Assembly: GCF_002312805.1 (NCBI RefSeq)
Contig: NZ_NMUA01000021.1
Coordinates: 1 to 64,000, forward strand
Source: Sphingobium sp. D43FB
GTDB taxonomy: Bacteria; Pseudomonadota; Alphaproteobacteria; Sphingomonadales; Sphingomonadaceae
Direction: 5' to 3'
Length of the DNA stretch: 64,000 bases
The translations under genes were made by a program, and so were the position numbers. Positions within the stretch are counted from its first letter, which is position 1. Every line of letters begins with the position of its first letter. Positions 28,446 through 36,676 of this stretch are shown one piece after another. The notes below the pieces were generated by a model. It was not told the DNA's origin, made no database searches, and worked only from the letters and a program-made list of their open reading frames with translations.

Positions 28446-28478
28446 GGAGGGGATGTCGATTGACATCCCCTCCTTTTT
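28446..28478 (+). terminator. strong stem-loop with T-tract between TBDR and halogenase
   Basis: GGAGGGGATGTC (28446-28457) pairs perfectly with 28462-28473 across the loop GATT and is followed by TTTTT. It looks like a full intrinsic terminator, yet the halogenase starts only 19 nt later without a clear promoter of its own. Partial read-through is therefore likely to set halogenase expression. Confidence 0.85.
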
Positions 28479-28496
28479 AATGGTGATTTCTCTCTT

Positions 28497-30041
28497 ATGG
28501 TTCATCCTGTCCGCAACATCGTGATCGTCGGCGGCGGGACAGCCGGCTGGTTGACCGCTGGCATCATCGCGGCCCGCCATCGCACCCGCATTGGCCAGGG
28601 TTTCAGCGTCACTTTGGTCGAATCCCCCAACACCCCGATCATCGGCGTGGGAGAGGGAACATGGCCAACGCTCCGCACCACCCTATCGCGCATGGGCGTG
28701 TCGGAATCCGATTTCTTCCGCGAATGCGACGCCGCGTTCAAACAGGGCGCACGCTTCGACCGCTGGACCACCGGCGCGGTCGATGATGGCTATTATCATC
28801 CCCTGATGCTCCCGCAGAATTTCGGGCAGGTGAACCTTGCCCCGCATTGGCTGGCAAGCAATCAGGGCGAAAGTTTTTGCGACAGCGTCAGCGCGCAGGG
28901 GCGCATCTGCGACGACGGCCTGGCCCCGAAGACGATTGCGACGGCTGAATATGATGCCCTCGCCAATTATGCCTATCATCTGGACGCGGGCAAATTCGCG
29001 CCCTTCATCCAGCGCCATTGCTGTGAAACGCTCGGGGTGCGGCACGTCCTAGCGGATGTCGAACAGGTGCTGATGCACGAGAATGGCGATATCCGCGCGA
29101 TCCAGACCGCGCAAGCAGGCGAGATCGAAGGCGACCTGTTCGTCGATTGCACCGGCTTCAAGGCGCTGTTGATCGAAGGCGCGATGAATGTGCCGTTCAA
29201 GGACTGCAACGACGTCCTGTTCTGCGATACGGCATTGGCCATGCAAGTGCCCTATGAGCAGCCGGACAGTCCGATGGCATCCCACACCATCTCGACAGCG
29301 CAAACATCAGGCTGGATTTGGGACATAGGCATCCAGACGCGCCGTGGCGTCGGCCATGTCTTTTCCAGCAGCCATATTTCGGACGAAGAGGCCGAACGCG
29401 AACTGCGCGCCTATATCGGCCCGGCGGCCGATGGGCTGAACGCCCGCAAGATCAAGATCCGGTCCGGCCATCGCGAAACCTTCTGGAAAGGCAATTGCGT
29501 GGCCGTGGGCCTGGCCGCCGGTTTCCTCGAACCGCTCGAAGCCTCCGCGATCGTGCTGATCGAATTGTCGGCCAAGATCATTGCCGAACAAATGCCCGCC
29601 TGTCGCGAGGTGATGGACATCATCTCCTCGCGCTTCAACGCGACGACCCACTATCGCTGGGGCCGCATCATCGACTTCCTCAAGCTCCATTATGTGCTGA
29701 CAAAGCGCACCGACAGCGATTTCTGGCGCGACAATGTGCGCGATGAAACCATCCCGGATCGCTTGAAGGAATTGCTGCTGCTCTGGCGCTACCAGTCCCC
29801 CTGGTTCCACGACGAGTTCGACCGCGTGGAGGAAGTCTTCCCGGCCGCCAGCTATCAATATGTCCTGTACGGCATGGGCTATCATACCGAAGTCGATCCC
29901 GCCTCGCTCAGCCGGGATCATCGCCTGGCCGATCGCGCCCGCCGTGAAAATGCCGCGCTGACCGACAAATTATGCGCCGGGCTACCCCGCCACCGGGATC
30001 TGATCAACAAGATCGTCGCGCACGGACTGCCGCCGGTCTGA
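28497..30041 (+). CDS. flavin-dependent halogenase, variant motif (514 aa)
   Basis: Second tryptophan-halogenase-family protein. The FAD motif GGGTAG is at 12-17, the catalytic lysine candidate is K82 in AAFKQGARFDRW, and the EPLE motif is kept in GFLEPLEASAIVLIE. The WxWxIP motif is changed to W273-I-W275-D-I-G278, that is, Pro replaced by Gly. This motif is thought to block monooxygenase chemistry in the family, so activity or specificity may differ. It lies just after the TBDR terminator, and the TBDR-cupin-SapC set is complete only when the divergent minus operon is included. It converges on the GH9 gene. No flavin reductase is seen nearby. Confidence 0.9.
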   Translation: MVHPVRNIVIVGGGTAGWLTAGIIAARHRTRIGQGFSVTLVESPNTPIIGVGEGTWPTLRTTLSRMGVSESDFFRECDAAFKQGARFDRWTTGAVDDGYYHPLMLPQNFGQVNLAPHWLASNQGESFCDSVSAQGRICDDGLAPKTIATAEYDALANYAYHLDAGKFAPFIQRHCCETLGVRHVLADVEQVLMHENGDIRAIQTAQAGEIEGDLFVDCTGFKALLIEGAMNVPFKDCNDVLFCDTALAMQVPYEQPDSPMASHTISTAQTSGWIWDIGIQTRRGVGHVFSSSHISDEEAERELRAYIGPAADGLNARKIKIRSGHRETFWKGNCVAVGLAAGFLEPLEASAIVLIELSAKIIAEQMPACREVMDIISSRFNATTHYRWGRIIDFLKLHYVLTKRTDSDFWRDNVRDETIPDRLKELLLLWRYQSPWFHDEFDRVEEVFPAASYQYVLYGMGYHTEVDPASLSRDHRLADRARRENAALTDKLCAGLPRHRDLINKIVAHGLPPV

Positions 30042-30049
30042 CCGGCGGC
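30029..30049. terminator. short stem-loop at convergent gene ends
   Basis: GCCGCCGGT (30029-30037) pairs with ACCGGCGGC (30041-30049) over a 3-nt loop. It overlaps the halogenase stop codon and lies 13 nt before the GH9 stop on the other strand. No T-tract is present, so it is only a possible bidirectional terminator. Confidence 0.4.
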
Positions 30050-30061
30050 AACCGTTACCGC

Positions 30062-32581
30062 TTACTGCGTCCCCTTGCTGAGATGATTGGCCGCATTGGC
30101 CAGTTCGATCCACGCTGCGCCTTCAGGAATGACATATTCATTCTGGCCCCAGAAATAGGGCCAATCTTCGTGATTTTCGGGGAAGTCCGGCTTGATCACC
30201 AATATGCCGGGCACGACGCCGCCTGCGATGAAGGAAAAATCAGCCCGATTATTGCCATAGGCGACTTCCTTCGACACCGTGCCGACACCCGACACGAAGG
30301 AAATATCGGACGCGGGATGGTGACCAGTCAGAAACGCCATGCCATGAAATAGCGCGTCCCGCCCGACAATATCAGGGAAGACCCGATGCAAAGCCTCGGC
30401 CGTCAGCGCATAGCCAAGCACCGTTCCCGATCCAGCCCAGCCGCCAGTGGTAATCGGGACGGCGAAGGGATTGGCGCGTGCCATCTCCACGCTCTGCGCC
30501 TGCCAACGGCGCACCGCCGGGATCATCTTGGTGCGATAGGAAGCGGGCATGTAGGGAATCGCCGCGACAGCCGTCTGCGCGTTGATGCCAAAACCCTTTT
30601 CGATGGCGGGCCAGAGCGCCTGCACCTTGGCGGCATAGACTGGCCTGCGGGTTGTGCGCAGTAATTCCACCGCCGCCGCGAACATCTCCGCATCAAGCGG
30701 CCCGCCTGTGGTGTTGCCGTGGCTGAACATATCCGGAGCCTGCCCCTGTTCCTGCTGCCAGACCCGCTCGGCGGTTGCCAACGCGCGCTGCGCCAGCGCA
30801 TCATCCTGCCCGCGCAACACCCGCACGGCGGCCGCCAGCCCGGCGATCGATCCATAGTTAAGCGCCGATGACTTGCTCGTGAAGGCCCAGCGATCGTCAG
30901 GCGTTCCGCTCCGACCATTGCGAACCTCACCCGGTTTCAAGGCCGGGTCATAGGGCAACCCATCGGTCTTGTTCACCGCATCGCCCAAATGCGTATATTG
31001 GGCGACATCGGGCTCCACGATGCCATGAATGGCGTGACCGACAGCTTCGAATTGGGCCAGCAATTGCAGGGTGCCATGCGCCACCTGTTGCGCCATGTCG
31101 GGCTTTCCGTCGGGCACATGCATTTCCACATGCCGCCGCGCCTGATCGACGCTTACCGTATCGCGATCCAGCCGATACCGCTCCGCCGCATCGGCAAGCG
31201 AGCGCACCACCTGATATTGGGATTGGGTACGGATATCGAAATCGCCGGCATCATACCAGCCACCGACATTGAGGCCCGGAATATGCTCGCCCGGCTTGAA
31301 GCGCGTATCGGTCGTTGGTCCCTGCCGGTACAGGTCGATATGCTCATGGTTCAGCGGTGCCTGACGCGCATCATCGCGATGGGAATCGCCATGCCAACTG
31401 CGATAGGCTTCATTGACCGACATATGGTCCATCGCGACCGGGAAATAGACATCGTTGGTCGGGTGCCAGGCATCGGCATAGACATCCTGCGCGATCCGAA
31501 ACGGCGCGGTGCGGACATCGCCATATTCCAGCATGTAGAGCCCCGGTTGCTTAACCGCGCTGAAATCGAGTTGCAGATAATGATAACGTAGATAGTCGCC
31601 CCAAGGCTTCAGCAGGCCAGTCGCCACCGGCACCGCCGCGCCGTTGGCGTCCAGGCGCAGCAATTTGAGCGGTGGCCGCCGCTTGTCGTTGCGATCCAGT
31701 TCCACCGTGGCGATCTTGGGGCCATCGGGCGCATAGCCGAGCTGCGAATGTGCGATGACGGGCGTGCGCAGCCAATCGGGGTCGGCCTGCGGCTTCACCG
31801 TCCACTGCAGCACCGTACCGGTCTTGTTTGCAGGCAGAATCGATCGCAACACGAACCAGCCATTTTGCGCCTGATTGCGTCCATCATAGAGCTCGATCGG
31901 CTGATCGCTGCTCACGCTGATCCGGCGCGCGGGGTCTTCCGGTGCCAGGACGAAGCGGCGACCGCTGGCCATCGGCAACGGTTCCGCACCCGGCCCTTCG
32001 CTCCGCCCGCTGGCCGCATTGCGCTCCGCTGTCCGCTCCATGGCGCTTGCAGGATAGATCGGGAAGGTGCCGGTACGCTCGTCCGCCAGATAGGCATGAT
32101 GGAAATAGGCCGACGGCAGCAGTTCCAGGTTGAACCCGGCCTTGCCCGCCAAGGCCTGCGGCACCGGCTTGTCGAGAATGATGCTCAGTTCAACCGCGCC
32201 CCCGCGCCGCTCGGCGCGAATGACGTATTGCCAGTCATGGGCGGCATAGCGCAGCGTCGTTTCAATGACCCCGGCCTTGGCATCCACCTTGCGATCCACC
32301 AGCGCACCGATCGCATCCCATTGTCCGGGCGTCGCCGACAAACGCACGTCGCCATTGGTCGCGCTGCGCATACCCTGCTGGATGATTTCGATACCGCTGA
32401 TCTTTGCATCCGCAAACAGGCCGTCATACCAGTTAGAAAAGGCCAGAACATTGACCGCCGGGCCTTCGAAATAGCCCTTTTCGTTTAACTGCAGGGCGGG
32501 TTCGCTCGGCGTCTGTGCTATTGCCGCCGTGCTGCTCAGCAGCAGCGCAATCCCGACGCAGGAGGCTCGTAAACGCTTCAT
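30062..32581 (-). CDS. GH9 family glycosidase, endoglucanase/xyloglucanase-like (839 aa)
   Basis: Exported inverting GH9 enzyme. The start at 32581 follows GGGAGAGA and gives the signal peptide MKRLRASCVGIALLLSSTAA; an upstream in-frame ATG adds a charged non-signal stretch. About 265 residues of unassigned, probably beta-rich sequence come first, then an Ig-like CelD_N domain (IAHSQLGYAPDGPKIA), then the (alpha/alpha)6 domain. The catalytic bases D444 and D447 lie in GGWYDAGDFD, and the acid is probably E815 in WGQNEYVIPEG. Related bacterial enzymes act on beta-1,4-glucan, including xyloglucan, and some are exo-acting. An operator lies 13 bp before the start. Confidence 0.87.
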   Translation of the reverse strand: MKRLRASCVGIALLLSSTAAIAQTPSEPALQLNEKGYFEGPAVNVLAFSNWYDGLFADAKISGIEIIQQGMRSATNGDVRLSATPGQWDAIGALVDRKVDAKAGVIETTLRYAAHDWQYVIRAERRGGAVELSIILDKPVPQALAGKAGFNLELLPSAYFHHAYLADERTGTFPIYPASAMERTAERNAASGRSEGPGAEPLPMASGRRFVLAPEDPARRISVSSDQPIELYDGRNQAQNGWFVLRSILPANKTGTVLQWTVKPQADPDWLRTPVIAHSQLGYAPDGPKIATVELDRNDKRRPPLKLLRLDANGAAVPVATGLLKPWGDYLRYHYLQLDFSAVKQPGLYMLEYGDVRTAPFRIAQDVYADAWHPTNDVYFPVAMDHMSVNEAYRSWHGDSHRDDARQAPLNHEHIDLYRQGPTTDTRFKPGEHIPGLNVGGWYDAGDFDIRTQSQYQVVRSLADAAERYRLDRDTVSVDQARRHVEMHVPDGKPDMAQQVAHGTLQLLAQFEAVGHAIHGIVEPDVAQYTHLGDAVNKTDGLPYDPALKPGEVRNGRSGTPDDRWAFTSKSSALNYGSIAGLAAAVRVLRGQDDALAQRALATAERVWQQEQGQAPDMFSHGNTTGGPLDAEMFAAAVELLRTTRRPVYAAKVQALWPAIEKGFGINAQTAVAAIPYMPASYRTKMIPAVRRWQAQSVEMARANPFAVPITTGGWAGSGTVLGYALTAEALHRVFPDIVGRDALFHGMAFLTGHHPASDISFVSGVGTVSKEVAYGNNRADFSFIAGGVVPGILVIKPDFPENHEDWPYFWGQNEYVIPEGAAWIELANAANHLSKGTQ

Positions 32582-32593
32582 GTCTCTCTCCCT

Positions 32594-32607
32594 TGATTGC
32601 GCTACCA
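32594..32607. promoter_or_regulatory. AGCGCT-type operator, site 4 (GH9 promoter)
   Basis: TGATTGCGCTACCA on the plus strand (TGGTAGCGCAATCA on the transcribed side) lies directly upstream of the GH9 ribosome binding site. On the minus strand TTGCGG, a 17-nt gap and CAATCA could form a promoter in which the operator covers the -10. Confidence 0.5.
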
Positions 32608-32691
32608 TCATCCGGGCCGCAATTCTCACGCCTTATATCGCAGCGATTATAGATGGGCACAATATCCAATAGGCTGATTGCCATGCGCTTA

Positions 32692-32705
32692 TGATAGCGC
32701 TATTC
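32692..32705. promoter_or_regulatory. AGCGCT-type operator, site 5 (GH43 promoter)
   Basis: TGATAGCGCTATTC contains the perfect 10-bp core ATAGCGCTAT, 27 bp before the GH43 start. A candidate promoter is TTGCCA (32678-32683), 17 nt and TATTCA (32701-32706), with the same operator-over-minus-10 geometry as sites 1, 3 and 4. Confidence 0.6.
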
Positions 32706-32731
32706 ATGATCGAAACATGAAGGAGAGACTG

Positions 32732-33859
32732 ATGCCCCGGACGCGACGGATATTGCTCGGAACCCTGCCCTTGGCGATGGCCCTGTTGACCGCCGGGTGC
32801 CAGCAGAGCGCGGACAATGCGCAGGCGCCAGCCGCCAATGCCGCAGACGCTTCGAAATATCTGTCCCAGCCGCTGGTCAAGGACATCTATACCGCCGACC
32901 CGTCTGCCCATGTCTGGGATGGCAAAATCTATGTTTACCCCAGCCACGATATCGACGGACCAACCGCCGAGGATGATCTTGGCAGCCATTTCGAGATGCG
33001 CGACTATCGCATACTGTCGATGGACAAGATCGGCGGGCCGGTAACGGTCGGACCGGTAGCGCTAGACGTCAAGGATGTGCCGTGGGCGGATCGCCAGATG
33101 TGGGCACCCGACGCCGCGCGCAAGAATGGCACTTATTATCTCTACTTCCCGGCCAAGGATAAGGAAGGCGTGTTCCGCATCGGCGTTGCAACGTCGAAGG
33201 ATCCGATGGGTCCGTTCAAGGCGCAACCACAGCCGATCAAGGGTAGCTATTCGATCGATCCCGCCGTCTTTACCGATGATGATGGCGCAAGCTATATGTA
33301 TTTCGGCGGCATCTGGGGCGGCCAGTTGCAGCGTTATGCCAACGGCAAATATGATCCGAACGGGTCGAAGACCGACCTGGAGCAGGATGACAAGCCCGCG
33401 CTACTGCCCCGCGTGGCCAAGATGACCGGCGACATGCTGGAATTCGCCGAAACGCCCCGGCCGTTGCAGATCGTCGATGAACAGGGCAAGCCCCTGCTGG
33501 GCGGCGACCATGATCGCCGTTTCTTCGAAGCATCATGGATGCACAAATTTAACGGCAAATATTATTTCAGCTATTCGACCGGCGACACCCATTATCTGGT
33601 CTATGCCGTAGGCGACTCGCCCTATGGTCCCTTCACCTATAAGGGCCGCATCCTTGAACCGGTGGAAGGCTGGACCACCCATCATTCGATCGCCGAATGG
33701 GATGGCCGCTGGTGGCTTTTCTATGCCGACACACAATTGTCGGGCCAAACCCGCCTGCGCAACGTCAAGGTTACCGAACTCCATCATAATGACGATGGCA
33801 GCATCCGCACGATCAACCCGATCCTGAGCGGCGCAGCGACGAAGAGCGCTGCCCAGTGA
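32732..33859 (+). CDS. GH43 family lipoprotein (375 aa)
   Basis: Membrane-anchored GH43 glycosidase. The start at 32732 is chosen because it yields a lipoprotein signal MPRTRRILLGTLPLAMALL with lipobox LTAGC (C23) and has GGAGAGA upstream; longer starts lie over the promoter. The propeller acids are D in IYTADPSAHVW, D in YSIDPAVF and E in FFEASWMH. It lacks the C-terminal sandwich of the other two GH43 proteins, so it is a single-domain enzyme of a different subfamily. Lipidation would hold it at the outer or inner membrane near the TBDR. It starts a plus-strand operon continued by GH3 and an esterase, with hairpins between. Confidence 0.88.
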   Translation: MPRTRRILLGTLPLAMALLTAGCQQSADNAQAPAANAADASKYLSQPLVKDIYTADPSAHVWDGKIYVYPSHDIDGPTAEDDLGSHFEMRDYRILSMDKIGGPVTVGPVALDVKDVPWADRQMWAPDAARKNGTYYLYFPAKDKEGVFRIGVATSKDPMGPFKAQPQPIKGSYSIDPAVFTDDDGASYMYFGGIWGGQLQRYANGKYDPNGSKTDLEQDDKPALLPRVAKMTGDMLEFAETPRPLQIVDEQGKPLLGGDHDRRFFEASWMHKFNGKYYFSYSTGDTHYLVYAVGDSPYGPFTYKGRILEPVEGWTTHHSIAEWDGRWWLFYADTQLSGQTRLRNVKVTELHHNDDGSIRTINPILSGAATKSAAQ

Positions 33860-33867
33860 CACTACAC

Positions 33868-33953
33868 CGGCCGGGGAAGCCATCGCTTCCTCGGCCGCTG
33901 CTTGTGCGCCGACGCCATGAGCGACGACAATGCCCAAGGGCCACGCGGCCCTT
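33868..33953 (+). terminator. tandem stem-loops between GH43 and GH3
   Basis: The first hairpin pairs 33868-33880 with 33885-33897 (13 bp, one G-T wobble, loop CATC). The second pairs AAGGGCC (33936-33942) with GGCCCTT (33947-33953) and runs into two more T. They probably reduce read-through from the lipoprotein GH43 into GH3, or protect the GH43 message. Confidence 0.55.
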
Positions 33954-33999
33954 TTCGACAAGACCGACGTCGCAACGACGCATTCAGGGAGACATGAGG

Positions 34000-36624
34000 A
34001 TGAAGGCATCTTTGCTACGCTGTGCTGCGGGCGCGATGATCCTGGCCGGCTTGACTGTGCATAGCGTTGCGCTTGCCAATGACAGTTGGAAAGAGGCGGA
34101 TGCCAAGGCGCAGGCCATCGTCGATCAATTGACGCTGGATGAAAAAGTCGAACAGCTCCTCAACGTGGCACCGGCCATCCCCCGGCTCAAAATCCCGGCC
34201 TATAACTGGTGGACAGAATCGCTGCATGGCGCGATCGGCGCGGTTCCGACCACCAATTTCCCGGAACCCATCGGCCTTGCCGCGACATTCGATGCGCCGC
34301 TGATCAAGACGGTTGCGGCCACCATCAGTACGGAGGTGCAGGCGCTCCACACCCTTGGTCGCCAGACCGGCCATCTCGGCAAGATCGGCACGGGCCTCAA
34401 CACCTGGTCGCCCAACATCAATCTCTTCCGCGATCCCCGATGGGGCCGCGGCCAGGAGACCTATGGCGAAGACCCGTTCCTGACGGCCCGGATCGGCGTG
34501 GCCTTCATTCAGGGGATGCAGGGCGACAATCCCGATCTGCCTGACATCGTCGCCACACCCAAGCATTTCGCTGTCCATAGCGGGCCGGAACCAAGCCGCC
34601 ACACCGACAATATCTTCGCAACCAAGCGCGATCTGGAGGACAGCTACCTGCCCGCCTTCCGCGCCGCCATCGTCGAGGGCAAGGCCGGGTCGATCATGTG
34701 CGCCTATAACCGAGTCGATGGCCAACCCGCCTGCGGGAGTCCTATGTTGTTGCAGGATTATCTGCGCGATGCATGGGGCTTTACCGGCTATGTCGTGTCC
34801 GATTGCGACGCCGTCGTTGACATATATGACAACCATAAATTTGCGCCCGACGCCGCAACCGGTGTCGCGTTCGCGCTGCGCCAGGGTGTCGATAGCGAAT
34901 GCAATAATGCGACGCTCAATGGCCAGACAGGTCTGGGCGATCGCTACAAAGCCTCGCTCGCGCGCGGCTATATCGGCATGAGCGATATCGACACCGCGCT
35001 CGTCCGGCTGTTTTCCGCGCGCTATCGCAATGGCGACCTCCCTGGCCTGTCGAGCCGCAAGCCCAATGCCATGCCGGTCAGTCGGATTGGGACGGCGGAA
35101 CATCAGGCGCTTGCCCTGACCTCGGCAGAAAAGAGCCTGGTCCTGCTCAAGAATGACGGCATCCTGCCGCTGAAGGCCGGAACCAAGATTGCATTGACCG
35201 GGCCGCTGGCCGACGCAACCCGCGTTTTGCGCGGCAATTATTCCTCGCCCCGCAGCGCTCCGCCCATCTCGGTGGCCGATGGCATTCGGCAGGCGATGCC
35301 CGGCTCCGCGCTCACCCTCGTCCCCTTTGGCCCCTCCATTACCGATGGCGATCCGGTTCCCGGCACCGCGCTGTTGACCCCGGACGGCAAGCCCGGTCTG
35401 CGCGCCGAATATTTCAATGCCAGCGGGGATGACGGCTTCGAAGCCAAGCCCGTGCTGACCCGCGTAGAAACAAGCCTCGTTTCCCGCGCGAGTGAATTCC
35501 AGCAGGTGTCGAAACGCTATAAGGTCGTCTGGATCGGCTATCTGGTCGCGCCGGAAACGGGGCTGTATCGCGTCGCGCTGACCGGTGTCAAAGGCACCGT
35601 CTCGCTCAACGGCAAAGCGGTGGTCAGCGCCGAAGACTATTCCCGCTGGGCCGAACCGCTCGATCTGACCGATGTTCGCATGACCAAGGGCCAGCGCTAT
35701 GCCATCCGTCTCCAGGGGGAGAGCAGCATTGCGCCCAGCCCCACCATCTTCTGGAAGCGCATTTCCGACAATGTCGATCGCGACCTGGCGGACGGCGCGA
35801 AGGATGCCGATGTGATCGTCGCCGTCGTCGGCCTGACGTCCGATATCGAGGGCGAGGAAATGCCGGTCAAGATCAAGGGCTTTATCGGCGGCGACAAGAC
35901 ATCGCTCGACCTGCCCAGCGATCAGCGCGCCTTTCTGGAAAAGGCCAAGGCGCTGGGTAAACCGCTGGTCGTGGTTGTCATGAACGGCAGCGCGGTCGAT
36001 CTATCCTGGGCCAAGGATCATGCCTCGGCCATCGTCGAGGCCTGGTATCCCGGCCAGTCGGGCGGGTTGGCGGTCGCCAATGTCCTGTCGGGAAAGACCA
36101 ATCCGGCCGGACGCCTGCCCGTCACTTTCTACAAGAGCGTCGATGATCTTCCGCCCTTTACCGACTATAGCATGGACGGACGCACCTATCGCTATTTCAA
36201 GGGTACACCCGTCTATCCGTTCGGCCATGGGCTCAGCTACACGCAGTTCAGCTATGCAGCGCTCACGCTGGGCGCGACCGACACCATTGCCAAGGACGGC
36301 CTGACCGTGCGGACGGTCGTCACCAACAGCGGCGCACGGGCGGGCGATGATGTCGTCCAGCTTTACGTGACGCCCCCCGGCTTCGATGGCGCACCCCGCA
36401 CGGCTCTGCGTGGCTTTGCGCGCGTATCGCTCAAGCCGGGCGAAGGGAAGGAAGTCGCCTTCACCCTGTCGCCCCGCGACTTGAGCTTCGTGACGCGAGA
36501 CGGCGTGCGCGCGCTCATCCCCGGCGACTATCAATTGAGCATCGGCGGCGGACAGCCGGGCACCGGCAGCCCGGTCCAGACCGTCGGCTACACCATCCGC
36601 GAGAAGGTCGACCTGCCAAAATGA
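34000..36624 (+). CDS. GH3 beta-xylosidase/glucosidase with PA14 domain (874 aa)
   Basis: Exported GH3 enzyme. The ATG at 34000 has AGGGAGA 7 nt upstream; ATG at 33994 is too close to it. A signal peptide ends near VALA|N. The N-domain has NWWTESLHG, DPRWGRGQETYGEDP, the KHF motif TPKHFAVHSGPE and the nucleophile D268 in VVSDCDAV, a pattern typical of xylosidase-type GH3. The C-domain is split by a PA14 insertion from about 466 (LRAEYFNASGDDGFE) to 600, which often shapes the substrate site. A fibronectin-III-like domain (VRTVVTNSGARAGDDVVQLYV) closes the protein. It differs from the ExoP-like GH3 at 10045 and probably acts on xylo-oligosaccharides. Confidence 0.92.
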   Translation: MKASLLRCAAGAMILAGLTVHSVALANDSWKEADAKAQAIVDQLTLDEKVEQLLNVAPAIPRLKIPAYNWWTESLHGAIGAVPTTNFPEPIGLAATFDAPLIKTVAATISTEVQALHTLGRQTGHLGKIGTGLNTWSPNINLFRDPRWGRGQETYGEDPFLTARIGVAFIQGMQGDNPDLPDIVATPKHFAVHSGPEPSRHTDNIFATKRDLEDSYLPAFRAAIVEGKAGSIMCAYNRVDGQPACGSPMLLQDYLRDAWGFTGYVVSDCDAVVDIYDNHKFAPDAATGVAFALRQGVDSECNNATLNGQTGLGDRYKASLARGYIGMSDIDTALVRLFSARYRNGDLPGLSSRKPNAMPVSRIGTAEHQALALTSAEKSLVLLKNDGILPLKAGTKIALTGPLADATRVLRGNYSSPRSAPPISVADGIRQAMPGSALTLVPFGPSITDGDPVPGTALLTPDGKPGLRAEYFNASGDDGFEAKPVLTRVETSLVSRASEFQQVSKRYKVVWIGYLVAPETGLYRVALTGVKGTVSLNGKAVVSAEDYSRWAEPLDLTDVRMTKGQRYAIRLQGESSIAPSPTIFWKRISDNVDRDLADGAKDADVIVAVVGLTSDIEGEEMPVKIKGFIGGDKTSLDLPSDQRAFLEKAKALGKPLVVVVMNGSAVDLSWAKDHASAIVEAWYPGQSGGLAVANVLSGKTNPAGRLPVTFYKSVDDLPPFTDYSMDGRTYRYFKGTPVYPFGHGLSYTQFSYAALTLGATDTIAKDGLTVRTVVTNSGARAGDDVVQLYVTPPGFDGAPRTALRGFARVSLKPGEGKEVAFTLSPRDLSFVTRDGVRALIPGDYQLSIGGGQPGTGSPVQTVGYTIREKVDLPK

Positions 36625-36676
36625 CAGGCGGCGATTGGGGACAGCTAAACAGATAAAAGGCAAAGGAGAGATGCAG

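Noticed and set aside
36635-36676. longer N terminus for the esterase at 36677
   Set aside because: It would precede the signal peptide with a basic stretch and ignore the AAAGGAGAG ribosome binding site.
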